64,000 nt of DNA, taken from the NCBI GenBank assembly GCA_030765055.1, contig CM060947.1, positions 260,173,637 to 260,237,636 on the forward strand, in the 5' to 3' direction. Under the pieces are notes generated by a model. The model did not search any database. It was not told the DNA's origin and was given only the letters and a program-made list of their open reading frames with translations. Positions 24,996 to 35,861 of the stretch are shown here, in pieces; position 1 is the stretch's first letter; every line of letters starts with the position of its first letter. The translations under genes and the position numbers were made by a program. Source of the DNA: Mantis religiosa (lineage: Eukaryota > Arthropoda > Insecta > Mantodea > Mantidae).

Positions 24996-25905
24996 ATAGC
25001 TTATGAAACCGCAATAAATAAGCTTAATTATTGCTTATGAGTGTTGAACGTGTTCCAAAATTCCGTTATAGCAGTCCATGAATGCAAATAAGCTGGTGGA
25101 CATATGCAGCTTATGCCTCTTAGAGGGAAGTTAATGTTAATCAGGTTTAAGATGGAAGCATTAAATGATAGACAGAACAGAAAGCAGCAACTAAAACTAA
25201 ATGCCTTAAAAAATGAGACGAGCATTTTATTTCGCGTGTTTGATAATACTAAATAAAGCATTTGTAACTGAAAAGGAAGCCTTGATATTTACAGTAAGTG
25301 GTTGGAGGTATTGTACAATTAAAATCATTACAAAATGCCATGAAGTTAAACAAAGAAATATTATTGATGTAACTGTTATTACAATTCATATTTTTAATTA
25401 AACTAAATTAATCGTGCGTTCGTTGAACTCCCTTCAGCTCTTCCATCCATCAAAACCAGATCCGTCATTTCGTTTTACGTATAGCGCTCCATATTGCTTG
25501 GATTTGTTATCTAAGTACGCGCAAAATCCTCTCTGTTAGGACGGAATGTGTAGTTTTACATTGAAGAGCAACCTTCAACTGTCCGAGTTATTAGTCGACT
25601 TTTACACAAGTAACTGTCATTTGTCCCATTACTTGAAACGTAAGCTAGAGTCACTGATTAAGCGCAAGGAGTAGTGTTTTTGTTTTAGTGGCCGGTACGT
25701 CCCAATATCAACTTTTGAGGCTCGCACACCAGTGATTTCTGAGCTGCCTAATCACAAAATCATGTAATGTTTAGTGCTGCATAAAATTATACCTAACATA
25801 TGTTAGAACTTGTGACACGAAATTCGGACTAGTTAGGTTGTACACTACGAAACTGCTATAATCAATCTTTGTCAATTTCAAACAACCTGTATATACAAGA
25901 AAAAA
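24996..25905 (+). pseudogene. Unknown coding-like repeat, copy 1
   Basis: It is homologous along most of its length to the reverse complement of 60185-60890, except for about 225 extra bases here at 25335-25560. I do not recognise the family. Protein-level similarity is visible in several stretches: here 'RGKLMLIRFKMEAL', 'KEALIFTVSGWRYCTI' and 'NLQLSELLVDFYTSNCHLSH', against 'RGKLMLVRLRMEAL', 'KEAVHFTVTG' (stop) 'KYCTI' and 'NLQLSESLVDFFTNNCALSH' in the other copy. Both have stops and shifts. It could be an old gene-family pseudogene or a mobile element. Confidence 0.55.
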
Positions 25906-26164
25906 GGCTTTAAGAATATTGAAACTTTGTGGGTTTGTAGAACTAAAAGGCCGAATTGCAGATATTCCATATTTTCTTTATTTCTGTCGAAATACGCTGT
26001 TCAATTCCCACGTAACAACATTAAATCACATTTAGACACCACAATCTACCAAGGTCGATGACAATATCAATCAGCTCTCGTTACACAGCATTAGTTCACA
26101 GCTGTGAACTGTTTACTCACAACTCTAGGCTGTTCTCCGCTTACCTCTCCCGTGACTGTTTTAC

Positions 26165-26526
26165 AACTGTCGGTTAGTCGATTTCTGCGCATCGCCACGG
26201 ATGCCCCTTGGTAGCTGTAATGTACGACATCGGCGTACGAACCCTGAAGAGACGACTCCCACAGGATCTCCTCCTTAGTGACTCTGAATGAAAAAAACTA
26301 TGAATATTGTTTCACAATGACTGTTGTTCTTATCTCTTTGATTACTTGTTTGTTTTAATTAACTTACTTTTCTCTTGTTTCACAGTGTTAAGAAGATAAT
26401 AGGAGCCAACTTGGTTTTCCTTACATGTTATTATATAGTTCATCGAGATTCAATTAGCCAACAAGGATCTGTAAAGCATGTACTGCTGATCGATGATTCA
26501 ATAAAATAAAAAAAACTGTCGGTTAG
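26165..26526 (+). mobile_element. 5'-truncated LINE 3' end with target-site duplication
   Basis: The insert at 26178-26513 is flanked by identical 13-bp copies of aactgtcggttag (26165-26177 and 26514-26526). It opens with codons for 'RFLRIATDAPW' then a stop, like the C-terminal R-x-I-x-x-A-P-W of jockey-type LINEs. It ends with AATAAAATAAAAA after a 3' untranslated stretch. The duplication and the A-rich end together identify a truncated retroposition; the LINE clade is inferred from one short motif. Confidence 0.7.
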
Positions 26527-27619
26527 CGTGCCACAATCTCTTAAATACCTCATTAATAATTCTAGATACTTCTGGAACAAAAAAATGGAAAGAGTCAAGA
26601 CGTCCCCAGATTGTTCCATAAGCGTAGCTTAATCTGGGCCGGCAAGTCGTTTATCTCGCGCTATGTTTATCTGATTTTTGTAGTCTCTTTATTTCCACAC
26701 TCTCCGCCTAACAGTTCCTTTGTGTGCGCAAGCCGCCTTATCGAGTTCGGGTTCGCAACAATATATAATAAAAGTTCTAAAATTATTTGATTTCCTCACG
26801 ACACTATTAAACCCATTGATCCTTTCAGCACCTTTTGTGTGACGGAGGTTTGCCCCACAAAAGGTTTCTTTATCACATGCGAATCAATTTACTAGCAGGT
26901 AAAATGACTATCAATCTAGGCGGGATTTGTAACCGCGACTTTATACTTTGTACGAGACTGAGGGGAAGACCTTTGAGGATACATATCCAGCCTCTTTGGC
27001 TTTTTGGTTCTTAAATTCGTTTGCTTAAGTACTTAACGGAAGCACTGAAAACCCACAATTCCTGCAAATTTGAACCAATCTTGCTGAACTTTTTACCACT
27101 TAGCTCTGATGCATAGTGGATAGAGAATTCAAAATTTGGGTTTTGTATCATCAATAGTTTTTGAGTAATTAATTTGTGAAATTCAAAATTTGGGCAAAAT
27201 TCAAACCGCTCTACGTGATGAAAAGTCTCAAAATTTTAATTTCTCTATTTCTTAAAATATCCAGATGGTTATGAAAAAAGATCTATCATATAAATTTCTT
27301 ATACCGCATTTAGTTCCAGAGGGGAAAAAACTAGGTAGGGAGCAAACAAAAAGGCCTAAATATGATTAAACCTTTGACTTTTATATCAATAATTTTATAA
27401 ATATAATGAATATTAAAAATTCACATTATATAAACTTGAGTTTGCTTTCTAAGAACATGTGCTGAAAATTTTAGAGGGAGTGAATCAAAACTGCATTGTG
27501 TGGAACATTTTTAATAACAAAAAATGTTGAAAAAATATAACTCAGTGAATTACTTTTAAAATCCAAAATATTTTCCTTCTCAGCTACATGCTTTGAAGTA
27601 GAAAAAAACCCTCCAGATA
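26527..27619. other. AT-rich sequence, no gene seen
   Basis: No clear frame. The part after about 27050, with repeated 'aattcaaaatttggg', may be the untranslated end of the minus-strand transposon fragment beginning at 27800 (inference). Confidence 0.35.
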
Positions 27620-27798
27620 TGTAAGATGGACCCTCCTGCCTCTTCCTTCTCTCTTCTGCAGCAGTTTTCTTTAATTTTAGTTTCCTTCTGTATGTTTTAG
27701 AAGTTATCTGTGCAGAATTTGCTGAATGAAGTAAGCATAATTGGTCCTTTCCTTGGCTACTTTTTAGAGATGTTGGCGAAATATGTGTCCATTATGTA

Positions 27799-28182
27799 TT
27801 ACTGCAGCTTGAGTGAAACAGAACAACCAAAATTGAATTCACTGATGGTTAATCTCACAGCAACCTGAAGTCTCTTCTTTGAAACAAATATTTCTTTTGG
27901 GCAATTATGCCATATCATATCATGTAAACTTCCATTTGCATTTTGTGTCTTAACCAAAGCACATCTCATTAGAATTTCATCTGATGCCAGCCTTTGGTAC
28001 ACAGGCATTAGTTTTCTTACCACATCAGGCCTCAAGTATGTTCTCATTGTTGTGTTATGTTTAGCTGTTTCTTCCCATGTATCATTTAGCCTATTCATGA
28101 TCCTAACTATGTACACAGCCAACAGAAGGTCAGTTGTTTCAAAGAATGTTTTATCTATAACATATATAACAGTTTTATGCAC
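27799..28182 (-). pseudogene. Kolobok/Mutator-like transposase C-terminal fragment
   Basis: The minus strand reads 'PDVVRKLMPVYQRLASDEIL', 'KTQNANGSLHDMIWHNCPKE', and 'ISEFNFGCSVSLKLQ'. It is a relative of the fragment at 29900-30349 (K-T-Q-N-A-N-x-S-L-H-x-x-I-W-x-x-C-P-K-E). The usual Glu of N-E-S is Gly here. It stands in inverted orientation outside the CMC-type element. Public annotations often call this family 'mutator-like transposase' (from memory). Confidence 0.7.
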
Positions 28183-28587
28183 GTTTTGATGTATAAATAC
28201 CTATATAAATGTTAAATGGCACACTAAAACTCCTTAATTATATACAAACAGTATGTAGTTTAACGAGAAACACAAGACAATCACGACCAAGTTAGAAACT
28301 CACGCAAAAGCAAAATATAAACATTTCTTGCCTTCAATGTGTGCAGCCAGTGTTTTGTTTCCATGGTGCCACATATAGTAAGAAGTAACCATCATACCAA
28401 AACACAAAATTCCACCAGAAACTTAGCCGCTAATTTCACTGGGGAACACATTTTTGTACCCGAAACAAAATAGGCTAATTCTTATGCAAAATGACTCGCT
28501 GATTCCAAAAATGCCTCTGAAAATGCTGTATCACCCAACGTTTTTGAGATATTCGTATTCTTTTATATAAAATTACAGAAATGAAGT

Positions 28588-29456
28588 ATGACACCAACTC
28601 ATATTGACTTTTCTAAATACAGCTTAAAGGCAGTGTTGCTTCATAATGGCAATTTACTACCTTCAATACCTTTATTTCATGCCATAGGAATGAAGGAGAC
28701 ATACGATTCCATGTCCATAATTTTAGATGCTATTATTTATCAAAACCATGGCTGGGAAATTTGTAGTTACCTTAAGGTAGTTGCATTGCTAACGGGACTG
28801 CAGGGATTTTTGTCAAAATATTGCTGTTTTTTGTACTTATGGGACAGTAGGGCAACTGACAAGCATTTTATAGTGAAAGAATGGGGGAAAAGGGAAGACT
28901 ATACTCCTGGAGCAAGCAATGTTAAGTATGTGCCTCTAGTAGACCCAAACAAAGTTCTTCTCCCCCACTTCACATAAAGCTCGGGTTAATGAAGAATTTT
29001 GTTAAAGGTTTGGACAAAGGTGGAAGTGCATTTGAGTATTTAAGAAGTATCTTTCCCAAAATAAGTGAATCTAAATTGAAGGAAGGTATATTTGTCGGTC
29101 CTCAAATAAGACTACTTCTTAAAGACAGTGTTTTTCAATCAAAGCTTAAACGTGTTGAACTGGCAGCATGGAAATCATTTAAATCAGTGGTGGAAGGCTT
29201 CCTGGGCAATAACAAAGAAGAAAATTATAAAACGTTAGTCTCAGAACTATTAAGGAGCTACAAAGGAAGGGTTTTGCACTCTCACCTTGATAGTTTCCCT
29301 ACAAACCTAGGAGCTGTAAGTGATGAGCAAGGTGAGAGTTTTCACCAGGACATTTCTGAGATGGAAAGACGTTACCAGGGTATCGCTGGGATTCAACCAT
29401 GTTGGGAGACTATTGTTGGTTCCTCAAACGGGGGAGTCAATACAAAAAAAAATTAA
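28588..29456 (+). pseudogene. CMC-type transposase remnant
   Basis: Two open stretches are joined by a one-base deletion in a C run near 28967. The first includes 'LKVVALLTGLQGFLSKYCCF' and 'YVPLVDPNKVLLP'. The second has 'MKNFVKGLDKGGSAFEYL', 'KEGIFVGPQIRLLLKD', 'AAWKSFKSVVEGFLGNNKEE', 'HSHLDSFPTNLGAVSDEQGE' and 'FHQDISEMERRYQG'. This S-D-E-x-G-E-x-F-H-Q-D-I family is common in arthropod genomes as uncharacterised proteins (from memory). About a dozen residues before H-S-H-L-D seem deleted, and the frame ends soon after Y-Q-G. Confidence 0.7.
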
Positions 29457-29664
29457 CAGTGAAACACTTCTGAGATAATTCAGGTATTGGTTTTCATCAT
29501 TATCTTGTGTTTATTTATTTTAATGATACTAACTAGTAATAATTGTTATTATTTTCAATGTTATTTGGCAATAAAATACCTATTTTCAATTAATCAAATA
29601 TGAGTTATCACATCACATTTCTGTAAGTTTTCATAAAAAATTATGAATACCTACAAAACGTTAA

Positions 29665-30903
29665 GGGTATGTATGACAGAAATTTCATGAAAATCGTGAA
29701 AATAACGAATTTTTTTATTTTAATTCTATAAAATAATTTAGACATTCCCGAATGTGAAAAATGCATAATTTGCCTCCGGACGCCATTTTTAAATGCTTAT
29801 TTAAATGTCGGTGGCCTTTAAACTCTGTCAGAGTCACGCCCTCTTTTGCCTACATCCACATTCTTTGTCTGTTTTCCGTTCTTAAATTTTCAATTTAAGA
29901 AAAGAAAAATAAGGCTTTCAGACAAAATAGTTCCTAAAATGTTGCCAATATATCAGAGGCTGGCTTCTACAACATTACTAGAGATGTGCAAAACAGGAAA
30001 AACACAGAATGCCAATGAATCTTTACATCATGTCATATGGAGTAAGTGCCCAAAGGAAGTTTTCATATCAAAACAAAAATTGGATCTTGCTGTTATTAAA
30101 AGCATCAGTGAGTTTAACATGGGTAGCCTTAAGTCATTGAAGCTGCAGCAAAATAACAGAGGTGAAAGTGTAGTAGACTCAGCAAGGAAAACTTCAGTGC
30201 AGCGAGATCAGACTCGTATCCTGCAAAGCAAGAAGCGAAGTTGCGCAGAAGAAAAGCAACATCTAAAGAAGAAAAAGGTGGAAAAAGCAGAAACAGAGGA
30301 GAGAAAAAAGAAATCTGAGGGTCCAACCTATCAGCCTGGTGGAATTTAATGTGAGTTGTGCAATCAAATCTTTAATCGCTGTCTTCTCAATGTTCATATT
30401 TTCAGCATTTTTCTTCCTGTAAAATGTTCTTTGCGATGCAGTTTTTGAACTACATTCATGAAATTTCCTAAACAGGTTCAGAATATCATGAGGAATGGAA
30501 ATTGCCCTAGGTTTTATTGTGAAATGTATATAAGCATATATTTTTAATTTTCAAACACAAAACTTACAGTTTTTTAGAAAAAAAAAAGAATAATTGTAAA
30601 TTAAAAAATTTTTGTGACCTAAACTAAACGAGACACAGAAAAACCCAGAGCAATTTCAAAAAGTATGTTTATTATCAACATAGGGTTAAAATATTAGACC
30701 AAAATTCAAAATATTTTGTCGCAAGGGACTTTTTTAGTGACGTTACAAAAAACATACAAAATTTATTATAATTTCTAAACTGCTGGAGAAAAATGGTTTA
30801 AATTTAGGTTTCAACATGTTTACAATATACTACACCTATGGTGTAAATTTGAAAATGCTAGCATTATTAGTTCAGAATTTGAAAATTTCAGTCATACATA
30901 CCC
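29665..30903 (+). mobile_element. Kolobok-type transposon with TTAA target duplication
   Basis: Inverted ends GGGTATGTATGAC(A/T)GAAATTT are flanked by TTAA at 29661-29664 and 30904-30907. TTAA duplication is typical of Kolobok and piggyBac, and the encoded fragment is not piggyBac-like. At 1239 bases it keeps only the C-terminal coding part, so it is non-autonomous. It lies inside the right inverted repeat of the CMC element and is therefore younger. Confidence 0.85.
29900..30349 (+). pseudogene. Kolobok/Mutator-like transposase C-terminal fragment
   Basis: It reads 'LSDKIVPKMLPIYQRLAST', 'GKTQNANESLHHVIWSKCPK', 'EVFISKQKLDLAVIKSISEF', 'SLKSLKLQQNNRG', then a Lys/Glu-rich tail ending 'SEGPTYQPGGI' and a stop. 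The C-terminus seems complete and the N-terminal and catalytic part is absent. The highly charged tail could be a nuclear-localisation region (inference). Confidence 0.8.
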
Positions 30904-30976
30904 TTAAGTGATACAGCATTTTGAGGGACATTTTTGGAATATAAAAATATATTTTTTTTTTGTTCCCCAGTGTTTC

Positions 30977-31740
30977 TAATGTATTAATATAGAACATTCA
31001 ATGTAACAGAATTCTGTAAATCCAAGGGCTGGCATGGACATTTAAATTGTCACGTGAGGGTACTTAAATGCCTTAAACTCATAAATTTAGTTGCATTATG
31101 ATTCTATAACGTTCACAGTATTTTATTATCTCAAAAACAAATAATATTTTCCCCCATATTTTTAGACAATTTCTGTGGTGCATTCCAGACAAGAAAATGT
31201 AAAGTTATAATATCCAAACAGCGTACGTAAGTTGCCCTTTTCAGTAGGTAATTTTCGCATATGTTTGTCACAAGTTGTTCCAGGAACTCATGTGAGTTTT
31301 AATGACAGCGAGTAGACATATTTCACATAAAACTGTATTAAACGCAAAGCCTGAAATATATCTATATGGAATTAGATGTGTGATGCCCCTCGCACGAAAC
31401 AAAAAACGGTAAGAGCTTTACGCGTGACAGCTGTCCGCCATGTTGTCTTTTGAAATAATAATCTCAAAAGCACACGTCGACGTGATTCCTTCCCGGAATA
31501 AATTTGTCACGAGTGAAATGACTGATTTATGCGATTTACTAGTTCACGTTAATCCCTCGTATGTACACAATATTTCACTGAACGCCGAACTGGATGCCAA
31601 ACCCTTCTCTCTATTTGTTTGTTACAGAGATTACCTACTGTGTGTCTTTTGGAACGAATATTAGCTCCCAGCCCACGCAATCTGCACAGGTAACCAAAAA
31701 CTGCTCTCTTACACTACTTTCTTTACACATTATTTGTAAG
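30977..31740. other. Intervening sequence, no gene seen
   Basis: No recognisable coding or repeat signature. Confidence 0.35.
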
Positions 31741-31775
31741 AAATATTCTCGGGAAACAAGCCAGCTGAAAAGACG

Positions 31776-31817
31776 ATCAGAAATAGACGTTTCGGGAGCG
31801 TAGATCGCTCCTATCAT
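31776..31817 (-). ncRNA. Hammerhead ribozyme-like motif in PLE terminal repeat
   Basis: The minus strand holds TTGATGA, a stem GGAGCG/CGCTCC with a short loop, then GAAACGTC. This matches the hammerhead core CUGAUGA, stem II, GAAA with one change (C to U). Penelope-like elements are known to carry minimal hammerheads in their terminal repeats. Confidence 0.6.
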
Positions 31818-31824
31818 CAAGATA

Positions 31825-33115
31825 TGAGGGGGGACCCAACAGAAATCGCATTCTTGTCATAAAAACTTTATTGACAAACCTTTTTTACAAAATTACTTCA
31901 GTCAGCTTCAAAATACTCTCCATTACATGCGATAAACTTGTCAAGTCTCTTTTCCCACTGTTGGAAGCATGTTTGGATCTCTTCAAGTTTGATATTGTCC
32001 AGTGCCCTTTGCGAAGCCTTTTTTACCACCTCCACATCGTCATAACGCTCCCCTTTTAGCGGTTGTTTCATTCGTGGAAATAGGAAAAGCTCGCACAGGT
32101 CTAGGTCCGGTGAATACGGAGCGTGGGGAACGACAGACCACCTCTGAGATGCCAAATAGTGGGTCATTCGTAAGGCCGTGTGTGCTGGAGCGAAACCAGT
32201 CACCTGATCGCCAAAGTTCCGGGCGTTTCCTCCTCACATCCCCTCGCAGATGCCTAACAACATCCAAGTAAAAGTGCTGGTTAACAGCCTGGCCAGGCTG
32301 TAAGAATTCCCGATGCACAATTCCACGAATATAAAAAAGACAATGATTATCGTCTTCACATTGGACCTCACTTGCCTTGCTTTTTGTGGTCTGGGAAAGT
32401 TGAGAGTCCTCCACTGGCTGACGCTTGCTTGGTTTCTGTGTCATACCCGTAACACCAACTCTCATCCCCTGTAATGACTTTGTTCAAGAAGTTTGGATCA
32501 CGTGCACTGTCTGTTTTCAAGTCCTGATAAACATTCATGCGGATGGTTTTGTGCTCCTGTGTGAGAAGGCGCGGAACAAATTTAGCAGCAACACGTCTCA
32601 TGTGCAAATCCTCCCTCAAAATCCGCTGGCACGAGCTCCAACTCATTTCTGTCGCTGCTGAAATTTGGTCGATCGTTTGGCGACGATCCTTGTTGATCTT
32701 TTGGCGGACGTTTTCAACGTTCTCCTCATTTGGCGATGTTGAAGGTCGCCCAGAACGAGCTTGGTCTTCAACACACATCTCGCCACGTTTAAATCGCCCA
32801 AAGTACTCGAAATCCCGTGTGCGGTTGATAGCGTCCTCCTGGAAAGCTTCCTGCAGTGTCTCTGTTGCAGTTTAGGAAACAAAATGTCACACACACTCTC
32901 TATTTTTTTTAAAGTTGCCATAACGACGTCGCAGAGATATCCCGCCAACAGTCAGAGAAACACAATACCACACTTGCACATTCAGTTCTATACTGACGCC
33001 GTCTGCACAGCTGTTTCATGAAGGTCTCTACTGACACCATCTAGTGTGAGAACCCTGCGCTACGTCTACTAGTGGCAGCGCCATTGCAGTCCCGTTTCTT
33101 TTGGGTCCCCCCTCA
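31825..33115 (-). mobile_element. mariner transposon, complete ends
   Basis: 1291 bases with inverted ends TGAGGGGGGACCCAA, flanked by TA at 31823-31824 and 33116-33117. The transposase is on the minus strand. This family is distinct from the mariners at 10670 and 44420. Confidence 0.95.
31898..32960 (-). pseudogene. mariner transposase (D,D34D), inactive
   Basis: N-terminal pieces start 'MATLKKIESVCDILFPK' and shift frame. The middle reads 'DQARSGRPSTSPNEENVE', 'ISAATEMSWSSCQRIL' and 'LNKVITGDESWCYGYD', keeping the first catalytic Asp. Next come 'FYIRGIVHREFLQPGQAVNQ' and 'RRKRPELWRSGDWF'. The second Asp region, normally H-D-N before A-P-A-H-T-A, is damaged by a small indel. In 'PYSPDLDLCELFLFP' the third Asp is Glu. 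The C-terminus ('LDKFIACNGEYFEAD') is present. Confidence 0.9.
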
Positions 33116-33146
33116 TATTTTAATAAATGTTATAACCAAAAATGTA

Positions 33147-34130
33147 CGAGGGCTGTTCTGGCATCAACACCTGTCTTAAAAGGTCATGTGATGTTTGCTT
33201 TTGGAAAAGGGGTTAGTAAGCGTGGAACCCACCGTGCAGACACCTTAGACATATTCATTTCCTCATGAAGCATTTTCCACACACTACCATAAGTTAAGTT
33301 AATGCCATTAGTCCTGGACCCGTAGGACCAAGGACCCGACATCCTTCGACCAGGGAGTTACTAAGCTGGCGCCAGGTGCCTCCGTGGGACTTTCCATAGG
33401 GCAAATCCTAGAGACTAACAAGCCTCCCCCCATCTGGTCCTGTGGATTCAATACGGGATGGAATTGCATACGCCAATTACCCGCGCGAACTCCAAAATGA
33501 GAAGGGTACCGATATGACCTCGGTGGGTCGCCTGGTGATCTAACACTCCTACTAGCAATGCCGGCTAGTACGCCGGAATATTAATGGCTTCCCTCAATCC
33601 TGTCCGGAGACGTACCCGATCTCCCAGGGGTATCGGGAACCACTGCCCCCTACAGTCCAAACCAATCCGAAAAACTCCCAATTAGGGAGTGGCTCGAATG
33701 TTCCGCCCGAGGTACCTCTAGTAACGTCAGAGGTACCACGAGTGCTAGGGGTACACAATGCCCACACCACGGCAGCTGATTGGGACGGGACCCCTCCCCT
33801 TCGGGAACACTACCATAACTAAGATGTGTCTCATTCATGATCATTTGGATAGTTGCTCGTCTGTCTTCCAGTATTAAACACTCCACTTTCTTCACTGTGA
33901 CAGCTGACGGTCTACCAGCTCTTGGCTCAACTGTCAGGGACATGTGACCAGTTCGAGAATTACTTTTTCTACCTCACAATAGTGTCATACGATGGGCAAT
34001 TATTTCCGTAAACAGCCGTCATATCATCATGGATTACCCGGGAAGCTGTGCCCTTCAGATATAGGAACTTAGTCACACATTGCGCCACAATTTCCTCCAT
34101 CTTACACCTCAGTCATTTCTGGCACTCACT
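33147..34130 (-). pseudogene. mariner transposase N-terminal half, split by a retroelement
   Basis: The minus strand gives 'RAGRPSAVTVKKVECLILED', 'RRATIQMIMNETHLSYGSV', then after 514 inserted bases 'YGSVWKMLHEEMNMSKVSAR' and 'WVPRLLTPFPKANIT'. This is the linker and second helix-turn-helix of a mariner. The Y-G-S-V codons lie in the target duplication and so appear on both sides. The catalytic half is absent; the piece ends near 'tacgagggctgttc' at 33147, possibly a terminal repeat. Confidence 0.78.
33281..33818 (+). mobile_element. GC-rich retroelement (514 bp) with perfect 12-bp target duplication
   Basis: The insert at 33293-33806 is bounded by identical acactaccataa (33281-33292 and 33807-33818). 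It is far richer in GC than its surroundings. Stretches such as 'gactttccatagggcaaat', 'gatatgacctcggtggg' and 'gtccggagacgtacccgat' recur in the composite at 59336-60130. It codes for nothing recognisable and looks non-autonomous; the orientation is inferred from the other copy. Confidence 0.75.
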
Positions 34131-34234
34131 GGAGAAAAAATCACTGAAACTATCAACATCGTGTCTCTACGGATCAATGATTATACTGAAAAATATTCAT
34201 CAGTCTAAAATTACAACTACCGGGTGATAAAACC

Positions 34235-34460
34235 TTACGACATACTCTTGTATAGCTGGCGACAAAGGGCAGCCCATTGCTACTCCGTCTACTTGTTCAT
34301 AGAAAGTACCACCAAACAAGAAGAAAGTGGACGTCAGGGTATGTGCGCCCCTGAAACGTCGATTTCCAAGCTTGTTTCACGAGAATTTGTCGAACATATT
34401 CCTTCGCCAGGTAAGCTTCAGGTCCTATTTTTTATTCTTAGAAAGCTTCTAACAACATTT
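34235..34460 (-). pseudogene. PLE reverse transcriptase fragment joined to an inverted terminal repeat
   Basis: The minus strand at about 34250-34330 reads 'FYEQVDGVAMGCPLSPAI', the motif B region of Penelope-like reverse transcriptases (usual form F-x-Q-x-x-G-x-x-M-G-S-P-L-S-P). From about 34336 the plus strand carries terminal-repeat sequence with 'gcccctgaaacgtcgatttc', a decayed hammerhead 3' half. The terminal repeat thus lies upstream of, and inverted to, the coding fragment, as in the PLE at 58150. Confidence 0.7.
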
Positions 34461-35861
34461 ACCATCGTGTCAGTGAAACCAATAAAAGATGTTATAATTC
34501 TTGCGTAAAAACAACGCATCTGATGTCCACACTATGTAAAGTTGATACTTCAATAGTTACACTTTAATTACACGAGGGTTGGTCAAAAAGTAATTCGTCC
34601 TATTTTTTTGTTCTCTTTTACCACCAAGAAAGTTGAATCCAATTTACATAGCTTGAAAACTACAACATTGACGATTAATTTGTCACTATTCAATATAATC
34701 TCCGTCCTTTTCCACAGTTTTGGTCCACCTTTTAACTAGGGCATGTATTCCAGTGTCGTAAAACACACGGTCTTGCTTCCTAAGCCATTGACGCACGGAC
34801 GTTTTCACAGTCTCCTCATCTTCAAAATGAATCCCACGATGAGCTTCCTTTAGTGGCCCGAACAGATGAAAGTCTGATGGTGCCAGGTCAGTGAGGTAAG
34901 ACTTGCCATCCCAATTTCTCAATTTCTGCAGTGGTGTAACGGCTGGTGTGTGGTCTTGCATTGTCATGCAAAAGAAGAACATCTGCCATAGTTTTTGTTG
35001 GGCGAACTCGACAGGACGTGCTTTCAGCTTTTTGAGAGTTCTGACGTATTGGACAGAAATTATTGTCCATCCCTGCTCCAAAAAATCAATTTGTACACCC
35101 TCTGCAATCCAAAACACTGTCGCCATAACTTTCCCTGCTGACCGTTGTGATTTCAGTTCTTTTTTCTTCGGTGACGTTGTGTGATGCCATTCCATTGACT
35201 ACCTCTTTGATTCAGGTTCAAAAAAAAAAAAAAAAAAAAAAAAAAAATGAACCCACGTTTCGTCTCCAGTAACAACGTTTTCCAGAAACCTTTCTCCCTT
35301 CAAATTGAAGTGCTGCAAATGTTCGGAGGCTATTGTTGTCCTTGTTTCTTTGTTTTGGGCGGTTAACATTCTTGGTACCAAACATGAACAAACTTTTGAG
35401 TAACCCGCTTGTTCAATAATCGTCATCACACTGTCTTTACTGAGGGAGGTGATGCGACACAATTCACTTGTTACCCGGCGATCACCACGAATGATGTCAT
35501 CGACTCGCTGACTCCCCAGGGGCCTACTTCGGTAGGTACGGGTTTGGCGCATCCGGGGTCCCGAGCCAACAGTCTCCCTCGTGTGGGCTCCTCTTCGTGG
35601 TTGAGGGAGACGGTGAACAGGCCCACCCACGTGTAGGCCGTGCATGGAGAACCGTGGAGAAGGTATTTAGATTCTTGTCTAGTTTAGAGTTTAGGATTTA
35701 GTCAACGAAATTTTTAGTAGGTTTGATTGATGTTCTTTATGTACGTGTAGTTTTAATAGGTTTTGTTACACTTGTATAGTTTTTAGAAAGTTTTATATCT
35801 GGCTTTTGCCATGACTATTTTTTTAAAGGGCGCTGATGACCGCTGTAGTTGAGCGCCCTTA

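Larger units (their letters stand above)
28437..30976 (+). mobile_element. CMC-type (CACTA/Chapaev-like) transposon
   Basis: Termini are CACTGGGGAACA at 28437 and its reverse complement TGTTCCCCAGTG ending at 30976, inside imperfect inverted repeats of roughly 150 bases that share 'aaaatgctgtatcac' and 'ttacagaaatg'. TTT borders both ends, a possible 3-bp target duplication. CACTG ends with 3-bp duplications fit the CMC superfamily, perhaps Chapaev3 (inference). A Kolobok-type element interrupts the right repeat; without it the element is about 1.3 kb, an internally deleted copy. Confidence 0.75.
31741..33146 (-). mobile_element. Penelope-like element terminal repeat split by a mariner
   Basis: On the minus strand, 'tttttggttataacattta' (33118-33146) continues across the mariner into 'cttgatgataggagcgatc', 'acgctcccgaaacgtc' and 'gatcgtcttttcagctggc' (31741-31822). 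With the mariner removed this is collinear with the terminal repeat at 58930-59060. The insertion point is a TA in 'aaatatctt', directly next to the hammerhead-like core. No coding part of this element is adjacent. Confidence 0.78.

Noticed and set aside
26740..26890. Possible tRNA ('gggttcgcaac' resembles a B box)
   Set aside because: No matching A box or foldable cloverleaf at the right distance.
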